Of a stretch of 64,000 nucleotides of DNA, positions 8,309-17,113 are shown piece by piece (within the stretch, counting starts at the first letter, position 1; the number at the start of each line of letters is the position of its first letter). Source of the DNA: Streptomyces panaciradicis (lineage in GTDB: Bacteria; Actinomycetota; Actinomycetes; Streptomycetales; Streptomycetaceae); NCBI RefSeq assembly GCF_023516615.1, contig NZ_JAMGBF010000067.1:1-64000 (forward strand), in the 5' to 3' direction. The notes under the pieces were generated by a model, which saw only the letters and a program-made list of their open reading frames with translations, was not told where the DNA came from and ran no database searches. The translations under genes were made by a program, and so were the position numbers.

Positions 8309-8713
8309 TCAAGCCGCTGTGCCGCCCGTGCGCGGCCGGAACACCGGCACTCCGTCCCGGAACGTCACCTCCAGCTCCAGGCCGGCGGCCGGCTCCGCGC
8401 ACTCCACGACCTCGGTCATCATCCGCGGCCCCTCCGCGAGGTCGACCACGGCGGCGACGTACGGCGTCCGCTCCCCGAAGGGCGGCAGGTCGTTGCGGTG
8501 GACGACGGACCAGGTGTAGAGCGCGGCCCGCCCGCCTGCCCGCTCCCAGGTCACGTCCTCGCTCCAGCAGTGCGGGCAGAACTCCCGCGGGTAGTGGTGC
8601 GCCCGCCCGCAGGCCCCGCAGCGGCGGATCAGCAGCCGGCCCTCGGCGGCCGCCTCCCAGTACGTACGGGTGAAGGCGTCGGGCTCGGGGACGTCGTTAC
8701 GGGCGGCGGTCAT
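8309..8713 (-). CDS. Zn-ribbon/OB-fold protein (DUF35 type), acyl-CoA associated
   Basis: 134 residues. An N-terminal rubredoxin-like zinc ribbon with RRCGACGR and FCPHCW gives four cysteines, followed by an OB-fold (about 60-130). These proteins are partners of thiolase-like or enoyl-CoA hydratase-like subunits in polyketide, steroid and fatty-acid catabolism, where they help bind acyl-CoA. The ATG at 8713 overlaps the stop of the DoxX gene by ATGA. No thiolase gene adjoins it; the nearest is at 4855 and appears to be under the same palindrome. Confidence 0.85.
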   Translation of the reverse strand: MTAARNDVPEPDAFTRTYWEAAAEGRLLIRRCGACGRAHHYPREFCPHCWSEDVTWERAGGRAALYTWSVVHRNDLPPFGERTPYVAAVVDLAEGPRMMTEVVECAEPAAGLELEVTFRDGVPVFRPRTGGTAA

Positions 8714-9162
8714 CGGAACAGGCCCAGCGCGCTGTCGAGCGACCAGGTCTGCCACGACATCCCGAACAGGCCGACCAGCGACATCAGCGCCATCATCGCG
8801 TTCTGCCCCTGCTCGGCGACCTCGTGGATCATGAGGATGAAGTAGAGGACGTTCAGCAGCAGGCCCCCGACCAGGGCGACGGGCGTGAGGAATCCGGCGA
8901 CCAGGCCGAGGCCGATGGCCAGTTCCGCGTAGACGACGACGTACGCCATCGTGCGCGGCCGGGGCGCGACCATGACCTCGAAGCCGGAGCGTACGGCGTT
9001 CCAGCGGTGCTTCGCCGCGATGCCGGCCGCCCACTGGATTCCGGTCCCGCGCTCGAACCAGGCCTTGCGGTCCTTGTGCCGCCAGCTCTCCAGCCACCAC
9101 AGCCCGAGTCCTATGCGCAGCACGGCCAGCCACTGCGCGCCCGTGAGCCAGATCGAGTCCAT
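8710..9162 (-). CDS. DoxX-family membrane protein
   Basis: 150 residues with about four membrane segments: LTGAQWLAVLRIGLGLWWLE, MAYVVVYAELAIGLGLVAGF, TPVALVGGLLLNVLYFILMI, and MMALMSLVGLFGM. The family includes subunits of thiosulfate:quinone oxidoreductase and many uncharacterised quinone-linked membrane proteins. The ATG at 9162 has no Shine-Dalgarno sequence, and the palindrome at 9167-9183 begins only 5 nt upstream, so the transcript is probably leaderless or nearly so. It is coupled to the Zn-ribbon gene. Confidence 0.8.
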   Translation of the reverse strand: MDSIWLTGAQWLAVLRIGLGLWWLESWRHKDRKAWFERGTGIQWAAGIAAKHRWNAVRSGFEVMVAPRPRTMAYVVVYAELAIGLGLVAGFLTPVALVGGLLLNVLYFILMIHEVAEQGQNAMMALMSLVGLFGMSWQTWSLDSALGLFR

Positions 9163-9166
9163 GACA

Positions 9167-9183
9167 TCTGACGGTACGTCAGA
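9167..9183. promoter_or_regulatory. TGACG palindrome, site B, at the DoxX start
   Basis: TCTGACGGTACGTCAGA: 7-bp perfect arms (TCTGACG/CGTCAGA) around GTA. It is the best match to the full 17-bp consensus. Its edge is 5 nt from the DoxX ATG, so binding would block initiation of transcription directly. Confidence 0.75.
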
Positions 9184-9321
9184 TAACGCGATCCCGGAAG
9201 CCGCCTGTGCGTCACCCGTGAAGCTGTGGGGTCGCCATGAATACCCGCGGATTGTTGGCAATTTTGTCTGCACTCTCACTAGCTTCACAGACGCAACCCG
9301 CATACCGAGGGAGACGAAACC

Positions 9322-10947
9322 GTGAAGCACAGGGCAGTCAAGCGCAGGACCGTCGTGATGGGCATCGGCGCCACGGCGGGCGTCGCCGCGGCCGGCGGCA
9401 TCGCCCTCGGCGCCCAGGCGTCCACCGGCTCCTCGTCGTCCGCGTCCTCCTCCGGCTCGCTGGTCTTCGACCCGGACGGCTACGAGAAGCTGACGACGAC
9501 GGTCACCGGCACCGACGGCGCCGAGCACGCGGTGACGTACCACTTCTGGAAGGCGATCACCTACGTCGCCAAGCCGGTGGACGCCACCTACCAGTCGCTC
9601 GTCGTCAGCGCGCCGGTCGAGATCGACGGCAAGGCGGTCGACGCGTCCGACGCGCCGATCCTGTTCGCGAACTCCGTCGGCGGCTACATGCCGTCCTCCG
9701 TCGCGGACGCGACGGGTGTCGGCGCCGGCGGCATGGGCGGCGGCGCGCCCGGCGGCGGCGCCCCGAGCGGCAGCGCCGCGCCCAGCGCCTCGGCCCCGGG
9801 CGCGAACGGCAACACCAACGCCACCGGCGGCGCCACCGCCTCCAACCAGCTCCTGGCGCTGGCCGCCGGCTACGTCGTCGTCGAGCCCGGCGCGCGCGGC
9901 CGCACCCTGAAGAACTCCGCGGGCGAGTACTACGGCACCGCCCCGGCCGCGATCGTCGACCTGAAGGCGGCCGTGCGGTACGTCAGGTCCAACAAGGGGC
10001 GCATCCCCGGCGACGTGGACCGGATCGTGTCGGCCGGCACGAGCGCGGGCGGCGCCCTGTCGGCGCTGCTCGGCGCCTCCGGCGACAGCCCGATCTACGA
10101 TCCGTACCTGAAGGAGCTCGGCGCGGCCGACGCCTCCGACGCGATCTTCGCGACGGGCGCCTGGTGCCCGATCACCGACCTGGAGCACGCCGACGGCGCC
10201 TACGAGTGGAACTGGGGCGCCAACGCCACCCAGTCCACCGGCAAGGTCGTCGACCAGAGCGTGTCGAGGGACCTCGCGGCGCAGTTCGCGGAGTACCAGG
10301 CGTCGCTGCGGCTGCGCGGCCTGAACCGCTTCGGCGCGCTGACCGCCCGCAACTACGACGACTACCTGCTGGAGCAGTACCTGCGGCCGTCGGCGACCCG
10401 GTACCTCGCCGCCCTGTCGGCCTCCGAGCGCGAGACGTACCTGGCGAAGAACACCTTCATCACCTGGTCCGGCGGCAAGGCCGCCTTCACCTGGGACGGC
10501 TACCTCGCCCACGTCGGCGCCCGGAAGAAGACCGCGCCCGCCTTCGACGCCTTCGACCTGTCGGCCGGCGAGAACAACGAGTTCGGCGCGGGCACCACCG
10601 CGAACCGCCACTTCACCGCCTACGGCGCGAAGAACGACACCACCGGGCTCGGCACGAAGCGGGTCGCCGCCGACATCCCCGAGAAACTGCGCCTGATGAA
10701 CCCGATGCACCACCTGGTGGACAAGGTCAACGGCCGCCGCTCCAAGCACTGGTGGATCCGCCTCGGCACCGACGACACCGACACCTCGCACGTCATCTCC
10801 GCCAACCTCGCCGCCGCCGCGGCCGGCCTGGGCGACGAGGTGAACCACCTCTACTACTGGGACCAGGGCCACGGCGCGAACACGGACCCGGGTGACTTCA
10901 TCTCCTGGATCGCCGAGGTGACGGGGTTCAAGCGCGCGAAGAACTAG
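9322..10947 (+). CDS. Exported serine hydrolase, tannase subtype B-like
   Basis: 541 residues. The N-terminus KHRAVKRRTVVMGIGATAG is a twin-arginine-type signal peptide. The alpha/beta hydrolase core has the nucleophile motif GTSAGGALSALLG and, near the end, DQGHGAN carrying the probable catalytic His. The stretch IFATGAWCPITDLEHADGAYEW resembles bacterial tannases that hydrolyse galloyl esters. A Gly/Ala/Ser-rich low-complexity insert (about 130-170) precedes the core. GTG at 9322 follows GAGGGAG. It acts outside the membrane if exported. A feruloyl esterase-like role is an alternative. Confidence 0.8.
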   Translation: MKHRAVKRRTVVMGIGATAGVAAAGGIALGAQASTGSSSSASSSGSLVFDPDGYEKLTTTVTGTDGAEHAVTYHFWKAITYVAKPVDATYQSLVVSAPVEIDGKAVDASDAPILFANSVGGYMPSSVADATGVGAGGMGGGAPGGGAPSGSAAPSASAPGANGNTNATGGATASNQLLALAAGYVVVEPGARGRTLKNSAGEYYGTAPAAIVDLKAAVRYVRSNKGRIPGDVDRIVSAGTSAGGALSALLGASGDSPIYDPYLKELGAADASDAIFATGAWCPITDLEHADGAYEWNWGANATQSTGKVVDQSVSRDLAAQFAEYQASLRLRGLNRFGALTARNYDDYLLEQYLRPSATRYLAALSASERETYLAKNTFITWSGGKAAFTWDGYLAHVGARKKTAPAFDAFDLSAGENNEFGAGTTANRHFTAYGAKNDTTGLGTKRVAADIPEKLRLMNPMHHLVDKVNGRRSKHWWIRLGTDDTDTSHVISANLAAAAAGLGDEVNHLYYWDQGHGANTDPGDFISWIAEVTGFKRAKN

Positions 10948-11107
10948 CAGGCACCCGAGGTCACCGGGCCCGGCTTCCCCGTACGACCACAACCAGGTGG
11001 CCTACGTCACAAGCCCCACCCACTCCTCCTACAGGCGTGATCAATCCGCAACCAATTGTGGTCTTGACCGAGACCCATCAAGCTGCTGCGTGATTACGCT
11101 CGCGCTC

Positions 11108-12295
11108 ATGGCCGACTCCACACCGTCCCCGAGCCCCTCGGACCGCCCCGTCTACATCGTCGGCGGCGGTCCGGCGGGGCTCTCCGTCGCGTACGCGCTG
11201 CGGGCCCGGGGCATACGCGCCGTCGTGCTGGAGAAGTCCGACAGCGTGGGCGACTCCTGGCGGCGGCACTACGACCGGCTGCGCCTGCACACCACCCGGC
11301 GGCTGTCGGCCCTGCCGGGACTGCCGATCCCGCGCCGGTTCGGGCGCTGGCCGGCCCGGGACGACGTGGTGCGCTACCTGGAGAAGTACGCCGAGGTGCA
11401 CGAGCTGGAGATCGTCACCGGCGTCGAGGTCTCGCGGATCGAACGCCTGCCCGACGGCACCGGCTGGCTGCTGCACGCCACCGGCGGACGGGAGCTGACC
11501 GGCGCGGCCGTCGTCGTCGCCACCGGCTACAACCACACGCCGTACGTCCCCGACTGGGCCGGTCTCGACGACTACACCGGCGACTTCGCGCACGCCTGCG
11601 CCTACCGCAACCCCGAGCCCTACGCCGGCCGTGACGTCCTCGTCGTCGGCGTCGGCAACACCGGCGCGGAGATCGCCGTGGACCTGGTGGAGGGCGGCGC
11701 CGCGCGGGTACGGCTGTCGGTGCGCACGGCCCCGCACATCGTCCGGCGCTCCACGGCCGGCTGGGCCGCCCAGTACACGGGCGTGCTGGTACGGCGGCTG
11801 CCGGTCGGGCTGGTGGACCGGCTGGCGCGGCCGCTGGCGAAGCTCAGCGTGCCGGACCTGTCCGCGCAGGGGCTGCCCCGCCCGGACACCGGCCTGTACA
11901 GCCGTGCCAGGGACGGCGCCATCCCGGTCCAGGACGTCGGCCTCGTCGACGCCGTGCGCAAGGGCCGCGTCGAGGTGGTGGCCGCCGTCGACGGCTTCGA
12001 CTCCGGCAAGGTCGTCCTCGCCGACGGCACCCGCATCTCCCCCGAGGCGGTCGTCGCCGCCACCGGATACGTCCGCGCGCTGGAGGACCTCGTCGGCCAC
12101 CTCGGCGTGCTGGACGACCGTGGCAGACCCCTCGCGCACGGCGCCCGCGCCCCGCAGAACGCGCCCGGCCTGCACTTCACCGGCTTCACCACCCCCCTCA
12201 GCGGCACGCTCCGCGAGGTGGCGAGGGACGCCGAGAAGATCGCGAAGTCGGTCGTCCGCAACGGCGGGGACACCCTGTCCCGGCTGCCCGGCTGA
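11108..12295 (+). CDS. FAD-dependent monooxygenase/oxidoreductase (FMO-like)
   Basis: 395 residues. N-terminal Rossmann motif VYIVGGGPAGLSVAYALRARG for FAD, then RRHYDRLRLHTTRRLSALPG typical of flavin monooxygenases, a second nucleotide site VLVVGVGNTGAEIAVDL for NADPH, and a C-terminal VVAATGY motif. Likely NADPH-dependent oxygenation of an amine, ketone or thioether; the substrate is unknown. The ATG at 11108 lacks a ribosome site and a leaderless start is likely. A hairpin at 12324-12362 closes the unit. Confidence 0.85.
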   Translation: MADSTPSPSPSDRPVYIVGGGPAGLSVAYALRARGIRAVVLEKSDSVGDSWRRHYDRLRLHTTRRLSALPGLPIPRRFGRWPARDDVVRYLEKYAEVHELEIVTGVEVSRIERLPDGTGWLLHATGGRELTGAAVVVATGYNHTPYVPDWAGLDDYTGDFAHACAYRNPEPYAGRDVLVVGVGNTGAEIAVDLVEGGAARVRLSVRTAPHIVRRSTAGWAAQYTGVLVRRLPVGLVDRLARPLAKLSVPDLSAQGLPRPDTGLYSRARDGAIPVQDVGLVDAVRKGRVEVVAAVDGFDSGKVVLADGTRISPEAVVAATGYVRALEDLVGHLGVLDDRGRPLAHGARAPQNAPGLHFTGFTTPLSGTLREVARDAEKIAKSVVRNGGDTLSRLPG

Positions 12296-12323
12296 CGCGG
12301 GAACCGCTCAACTCCCTTTCTCC

Positions 12324-12362
12324 ACGCTCCCGTTGCTCACGTGCCAGATGTGACGGGAGCGT
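12324..12362 (+). terminator. Hairpin after the FMO-like gene
   Basis: ACGCTCCCGT (12324-12333) pairs perfectly with ACGGGAGCGT (12353-12362), loop 19 nt, 28 nt after the stop. It also lies in the promoter region of the following amine oxidase gene. Confidence 0.55.
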
Positions 12363-12443
12363 TGTGGTGTGTCGCCCTGCCGGGCCAGAATGTGAACACT
12401 GCTCACTTTCTGGCTCCACACCCTCTCCCCTCGGAGGACGCAC

Positions 12444-13934
12444 GTGGCACGCGAAAGACAGTTCTCCCGGCGCTCCCTGCTCGGCGGCGCCGCCGCGGCG
12501 GCGGGCGCCGTGACCCTCGCCGGCACCGGCGCCGGAACCGCCGCGGCGGCAACCACCCGGGACGTGGACGTCGCCGTCATCGGCGGCGGCATCGCCGGCC
12601 TGACCGCGGCCCGCGACCTGGTGGCCGGCGGAAAGACGGTGGCCGTCCTGGAGGCCCGGAACCGCGTCGGCGGCCGGGTCGTCAACCTCTCCCTCGCCAA
12701 CGGCGGAGTCACCGAGGGCGGCGGCGAGTTCATCGGCCCCACCCAGGACCGCATCAAGGCGCTCGCCGACTCGCTGGGCGTGGCCACCTTCACCACGTAC
12801 AACACCGGCAAGAACCTGCTCTACAAGGACGGCACCCGCACCCCGTACGCCACCGACGGCCTCCTCGGCTCGGTCCCGCCCGTCGACGCGGCCGGCCTCG
12901 CCAACGCCGCCATCGTGCAGGCCAAGCTCGACGACATGGCCAAGACGGTGCCGGTCGACGCGCCGTGGACGGCACCCAAGGCCGCCGAGTGGGACAAGCA
13001 GACCTTCGAGAGCTGGCTGAACGCCAACGCGATCGTGCCGTCGGCGAAGTTCCTCCTCGACGTGGCCTGCACCTCGATCTTCTCGGCCCAGCCGCGTGAA
13101 CTCTCCCTGCTCTACGTCCTGTTCTACATAGCGGCCGCCGGCAACGAGTCCACCGCCGGCACCCTGGAACGCCTCACCGACACCGCGAACGGCGCCCAGG
13201 AGTCCCGCTTCGTGGGCGGCTCCCAGCAGGTGCCGATCAAGCTGGCCGCCACGCTCGGCGACCGGGTGGTGCTGAGCGCACCGGTGCGCTCGGTGACGCA
13301 GTCCGGCGTGAAGTACGTGGTGAGCGCGGACGGCGCCACCGTGACCGCGAGGAAGGTCGTGGTCGCCGTACCGCTGCCGCTGACCGGCCGGATCGCCTTC
13401 GACCCGCTGCTGCCGGCCGCCCGCGACCAGTTGAGCCAGCGCATGCCGATGGGCTCGATCGGCAAGGCGATCGCGGTCTACGACACCCCGTTCTGGCGGG
13501 CCGACGGCCTCAACGGCCAGGTCGTCAGCGACTCCGGCGTGGTCCGCTCCACCTTCGACAACTCCCCGCCCGACGCCTCCTACGGCGCCCTGATGGGCTT
13601 CATCGAGGCCGACGAGATGCGCGCCTACGACGCCTCCTCCGCCGACGAGGTGAAGGCGGCCGTCCTCAAGGACTACGTCACCTACTTCGGCGACAAGGCG
13701 AAGTCGCCGTCCTCCTTCGTCCTGCAGCGCTGGGACAACGAGGGCTTCTCGCGCGGCGGCCCGGTGGCTTACGCCCCGCCCGGCGTCCTCACCGAGTACG
13801 GCGCGGCCCTGCGCAAGCCGTTCGGCGGCATCCACTGGGCGGGCACGGAAACCTCCACGTACTGGACCGGGTTCATGGACGGCGCGGTGCGCTCGGGCGA
13901 GCGGGTGGCGAAGGAGGTGCTCGCCGCCCTGTGA
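12444..13934 (+). CDS. Tat-exported flavin monoamine oxidase family protein
   Basis: 496 residues. Signal RQFSRRSLLGGAAAAAGAV with twin arginines, then the FAD motif VAVIGGGIAGLTAARDLVAGG and the family signature EARNRVGGRVVN. Further hallmarks are EGGGEFIGPTQDRI, VVVAVPLPLTGRIAFDP and, near the end, GIHWAGTETSTYWTGFMDGAVRSGERVA, which closes the FAD site. It oxidises an amine to an aldehyde with release of ammonia and H2O2, presumably outside the membrane. GTG at 12444 follows CGGAGGA. The neighbours (tannase-like and FMO-like) suggest processing of extracellular plant-type compounds, which is inference. Confidence 0.87.
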   Translation: MARERQFSRRSLLGGAAAAAGAVTLAGTGAGTAAAATTRDVDVAVIGGGIAGLTAARDLVAGGKTVAVLEARNRVGGRVVNLSLANGGVTEGGGEFIGPTQDRIKALADSLGVATFTTYNTGKNLLYKDGTRTPYATDGLLGSVPPVDAAGLANAAIVQAKLDDMAKTVPVDAPWTAPKAAEWDKQTFESWLNANAIVPSAKFLLDVACTSIFSAQPRELSLLYVLFYIAAAGNESTAGTLERLTDTANGAQESRFVGGSQQVPIKLAATLGDRVVLSAPVRSVTQSGVKYVVSADGATVTARKVVVAVPLPLTGRIAFDPLLPAARDQLSQRMPMGSIGKAIAVYDTPFWRADGLNGQVVSDSGVVRSTFDNSPPDASYGALMGFIEADEMRAYDASSADEVKAAVLKDYVTYFGDKAKSPSSFVLQRWDNEGFSRGGPVAYAPPGVLTEYGAALRKPFGGIHWAGTETSTYWTGFMDGAVRSGERVAKEVLAAL

Positions 13935-13994
13935 TCCTCCGGGCCGGGGTTGATCCGGTTTCGGGTTCACCAACTTTGCGTGCACAGCGGTTCC

Positions 13995-14007
13995 TGACAC
14001 AGCGTCA
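13995..14007. promoter_or_regulatory. TGACG-type palindrome, site C
   Basis: TGACACAGCGTCA, in the context CCTGACACAGCGTCAGT. The arms CTGAC/GTCAG are perfect and the inner bases are weaker. It is the upstream member of a tandem pair 25 bp apart (centre to centre) before the acyl-CoA synthetase gene. Confidence 0.55.
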
Positions 14008-14019
14008 GTTCACTTAATC

Positions 14020-14032
14020 TGACACTACGTCA
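14020..14032. promoter_or_regulatory. TGACG-type palindrome, site D
   Basis: TGACACTACGTCA, in the context TCTGACACTACGTCAGT. It ends 33 nt before the ATG at 14066 and probably overlaps the promoter of the acyl-CoA synthetase/enoyl-CoA hydratase unit. Confidence 0.65.
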
Positions 14033-14065
14033 GTTATTGGCTGTCACACAGGAGCGGGCGGACCG

Positions 14066-16291
14066 ATGCTTGGATCAACCCACGGCACCCTCACCACCGA
14101 CTCCCGCCGGGCCCGGGTCATCGCCTGCGGCGAGCAACCCGGCCCCGCCGTCCACGGCCGGCCCGCCGACGTCGACGACCTCGACGTCAGCGGCCGTCCC
14201 CTCTATGCCGCCGTCCCCGATCTGGACCGGTTCTTCCGGCCCGAGTCCGTGGCCGTGGTCGGCGCCTCGGACGCCGAGGGGCGGCCCAACACCGGTATCA
14301 CCCGGCAGCTGGTCGCCTGGGCCGAGCGCGTCGGGGCGCGTCTGCACCCCGTCCACCCCAGCCGGCCGTCCGTCTTCGGCATCCCCTGCTCCCCCTCCGT
14401 CGCCGACCTGCCCGAACAGGTCGATCTCGCCGTCCTGCTGGTCGCCGACCCGCTGCCGGTGATCGACCAACTGGCCGAGGCAAAGGCGAAGTTCGCGGTC
14501 GTCTTCGCCTCCGGGTTCGCCGAGACGGGTGCGGCGGGCGCGGCCGCGCAGGAGCGGCTGGCCGCCGCCGTGGCCCGCTCCGGCATGCGCCTGCTGGGCC
14601 CCAACACCAATCTCAACGCCTTCGAGCGGTTCCGCGACGACCTCGACGGTCCGGCCATCGCCCTGATCACCCAGTCCGGCCACCAGGGCCGGCCGGTCTT
14701 CGCCCTCCAGGAGCTCGGCATCCGGCTGTCCCACTGGGCGCCCACCGGCAACGAGGCGGACCTGGAGACGGCCGACTTCCTCTCCTGGTTCGCCGAGCGG
14801 CCCGAGGTCGGCGCCATCGCCTGCTACATCGAGGGCCTCAAGGACGGCCGGTCCTTCCTGCTCGCCGCCGACCGGGCCGCCCGCCGCAAGGTGCCGGTCG
14901 TCGCCGTCAAGGTCGGGCGCACCGAGACCGGCGCCCGCACGGCCGCCTCCCACACCGGGAAGCTGACCGGCGCCGACACCGTGGTGGACGCGGCGCTGCG
15001 GCAGTTCGGCGTGATCCGGGTGGACGGACTCGACGAACTCCAGGACACCGCCGCCCTGCTGGCCCGGGCCAGGCCGCCGGTGGCCGACGGCGTCGTCGTC
15101 TACTCCATCTCGGGCGGCACGGGCGCCCACTTCGCCGACCTCGCGACCGAGGCGGGACTGCGGCTGCCGGTGCTGTCCGAGGCGAAGCAGGCCGAGCTGC
15201 ACCAGTGGATACCCGAGTACCTGAGCGTCGCCAACCCCGTGGACAACGGCGGCCATCCGGTCGGCGACGAGCGCGGCCGGAAGATCATCGACGCCATCCT
15301 CGACGACCCCGCGGTGGGCGTGCTCATCTGCCCGATCACCGGCCCCTTCCCGCCGCTGAGCGACCGGCTGGTGCAGGACCTGGTGGACGCGGCCGAGCGC
15401 ACCGACAAACTGGTCTGCGTGGTCTGGGGCTCCCCGGTGGGCACCGAGCCCGCCTACCGGGAGGTGCTGCTCGGCTCCTCCCGGGTGGCCACCTTCCGCA
15501 CCGCCGCGAACTGCGTCACCGCCGTCCGCGCCCACCTCGACCACCACCGCTTCACCGCCCGCTACCGCTCCCCCTTCGACGAGGCGCCGCGCACCCCCTC
15601 GCCGTCCTTCCGCAAGGCGCAGGCCCTCATGCGCCCGGGCCAGCAGCTGAGCGAGCACGCCGCCAAGCAGCTGCTGCGGGCGTACGGCATCCGGGTGCCG
15701 CGCGAGCAGCTGGTGACCAGCGCTGCGGCCGCCGTACGCGCCGCGGGCCTGGTCGGCTACCCGGTGGTGATGAAGGCGTCCGGCGCGCAGATCGCCCACA
15801 AGACCGAGCTGGGCCTGGTGAAGGTCGGGCTCACCTCCGCCAGCCAGGTCCGGGACGCCTACCGGGAGCTGACCGACATCGCCCGCCACGAGGGCGTCGC
15901 GCTCGACGGCGTGCTGGTCTGCCAGATGGTGGAGAGGGGCGTGGAGATGGTCGTCGGCGTCACCCACGACGAGCTCTTCGGGCCGACCGTGACCGTGGGC
16001 CTCGGCGGGGTGCTGGTCGAGGTGCTGCACGACGTGGCCGTCCGCGTGCCGCCCTTCGGGGAGGAGCAGGCCCGGGACATGCTCGGCGACCTGCGCGGGC
16101 GGGCCCTGCTCGACGGGGTGCGGGGGCGTCCGCCGGCCGACCTGGACGCGCTCGTGGAGGTCGTGCTGCGGGTGGAGCGCATGGCGCTGGAGCTCGGGGA
16201 CGTCCTCGCGGAGCTCGACATCAACCCCCTGATGGTGCTGCCCAGGGGGCAGGGCGCGGTGGCGCTGGACGCGCTGGCGGTGTGCCGGTGA
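14066..16291 (+). CDS. ADP-forming (NDP) acyl-CoA synthetase, fused alpha-beta
   Basis: 741 residues. CoA-binding domain (PESVAVVGASDAEGRPNTGI, about 55-180), ligase domain with LITQSGHQG, SHTGKL and YSISGGTGAHFAD, then a C-terminal ATP-grasp domain (about 510-740) with LRAYGIRVPRE, YPVVMKASGAQIAHKTELG and ELDINPLMVLP. It activates a carboxylic acid to its CoA thioester with ATP giving ADP. The substrate is unknown; these proteins act on aryl, propionyl or branched acids. GGAGCGGGCGG precedes the ATG. The stop overlaps the enoyl-CoA hydratase start. Confidence 0.88.
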   Translation: MLGSTHGTLTTDSRRARVIACGEQPGPAVHGRPADVDDLDVSGRPLYAAVPDLDRFFRPESVAVVGASDAEGRPNTGITRQLVAWAERVGARLHPVHPSRPSVFGIPCSPSVADLPEQVDLAVLLVADPLPVIDQLAEAKAKFAVVFASGFAETGAAGAAAQERLAAAVARSGMRLLGPNTNLNAFERFRDDLDGPAIALITQSGHQGRPVFALQELGIRLSHWAPTGNEADLETADFLSWFAERPEVGAIACYIEGLKDGRSFLLAADRAARRKVPVVAVKVGRTETGARTAASHTGKLTGADTVVDAALRQFGVIRVDGLDELQDTAALLARARPPVADGVVVYSISGGTGAHFADLATEAGLRLPVLSEAKQAELHQWIPEYLSVANPVDNGGHPVGDERGRKIIDAILDDPAVGVLICPITGPFPPLSDRLVQDLVDAAERTDKLVCVVWGSPVGTEPAYREVLLGSSRVATFRTAANCVTAVRAHLDHHRFTARYRSPFDEAPRTPSPSFRKAQALMRPGQQLSEHAAKQLLRAYGIRVPREQLVTSAAAAVRAAGLVGYPVVMKASGAQIAHKTELGLVKVGLTSASQVRDAYRELTDIARHEGVALDGVLVCQMVERGVEMVVGVTHDELFGPTVTVGLGGVLVEVLHDVAVRVPPFGEEQARDMLGDLRGRALLDGVRGRPPADLDALVEVVLRVERMALELGDVLAELDINPLMVLPRGQGAVALDALAVCR

Positions 16292-17073
16292 CCGGGGTGC
16301 TGCACACCGTCGACGCCGGGGTCGCCCACCTCACCCTGAACCGGCCCAAGGCCCTCAACGCGCTCACCCCCGACCAACGCGAGCTGCTCGTCGAGCTGTT
16401 GGCGGGCGCCTCGGCCGACCCGGACGTGCGGGCCGTCGTCCTCACCGGGACCGGGCGCGGCTTCTGCGCGGGGGCCGACCTGCGGGGCGGGGCGGCGGGC
16501 GGCGAGCGGGTCGCCGGCGATGTGGCGCGCCTGATCCGCACGGGCGCGCAGCGTCTGATCGCCGCCGTCCTCGACTGCGAGAAGCCGGTGATCGCGGCGG
16601 TGAACGGCACGGCGGCGGGCCTCGGCGCGCATCTCGCCCTCGCCTGCGATCTCGTCCTGGCCGCGGAGTCGGCGAAGTTCATCGAGGTGTTCGTGCGCCG
16701 CGGGCTCGTGCCGGACGGCGGGGGCGCCTATCTTCTGCCCCGTCTGGTCGGCCCGCAGCGCGCGAAGGAGCTGATGTTCTTCGGCGACGCGCTCACCGCG
16801 GCCGACGCCGAGTGCGTCGGCCTGGTCAACCGGGTCGTGCCGGACGCCGAGTTGGACAAGACGGCCCGGGAGTGGGCGGCCCGTCTGGCCGCCGGCCCCA
16901 CCCGGGCCCTCGCCCTCACCAAGCAGCTCGTCAACGCCTCCCTCGACGGGGACCGGGCGGCCGCCTTCGCCGCCGAGGCCGCCGCGCAGGAGATCAACAT
17001 GACGACGGCGGACGCCCAGGAAGGCGTCCGCAGCTTCGTGGAGCGCAGAAGCCCGGAGTACCGGGGCCGCTGA
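16288..17073 (+). CDS. Enoyl-CoA hydratase/isomerase
   Basis: 261 residues of the crotonase fold. HLTLNRPKALNALT and GRGFCAGADLRGG form the first oxyanion-hole region, and AAVNGTAAGLGAHLALACDLVLA the second. RRGLVPDGGGAYLLPRLVG carries one acidic residue at the usual catalytic position. GTG at 16288 overlaps the synthetase stop (GTGA), so translation is coupled. It hydrates or isomerises the enoyl-CoA made by a dehydrogenase. The fused-in-operon arrangement with an acyl-CoA synthetase suggests both act on one substrate. Confidence 0.88.
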   Translation: MTGVLHTVDAGVAHLTLNRPKALNALTPDQRELLVELLAGASADPDVRAVVLTGTGRGFCAGADLRGGAAGGERVAGDVARLIRTGAQRLIAAVLDCEKPVIAAVNGTAAGLGAHLALACDLVLAAESAKFIEVFVRRGLVPDGGGAYLLPRLVGPQRAKELMFFGDALTAADAECVGLVNRVVPDAELDKTAREWAARLAAGPTRALALTKQLVNASLDGDRAAAFAAEAAAQEINMTTADAQEGVRSFVERRSPEYRGR

Positions 17074-17083
17074 CCTTCCCATC

Positions 17084-17096
17084 TGACGAACCGTCA
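17084..17096. promoter_or_regulatory. TGACG palindrome, site E
   Basis: TGACGAACCGTCA in the context TCTGACGAACCGTCAGC: perfect arms TGACG/CGTCA. It lies in the 40-nt gap between the hydratase stop and the flavin reductase start, implying a separate promoter there. Confidence 0.7.
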
Positions 17097-17113
17097 GCTT
17101 CAATGGAGGGGTG

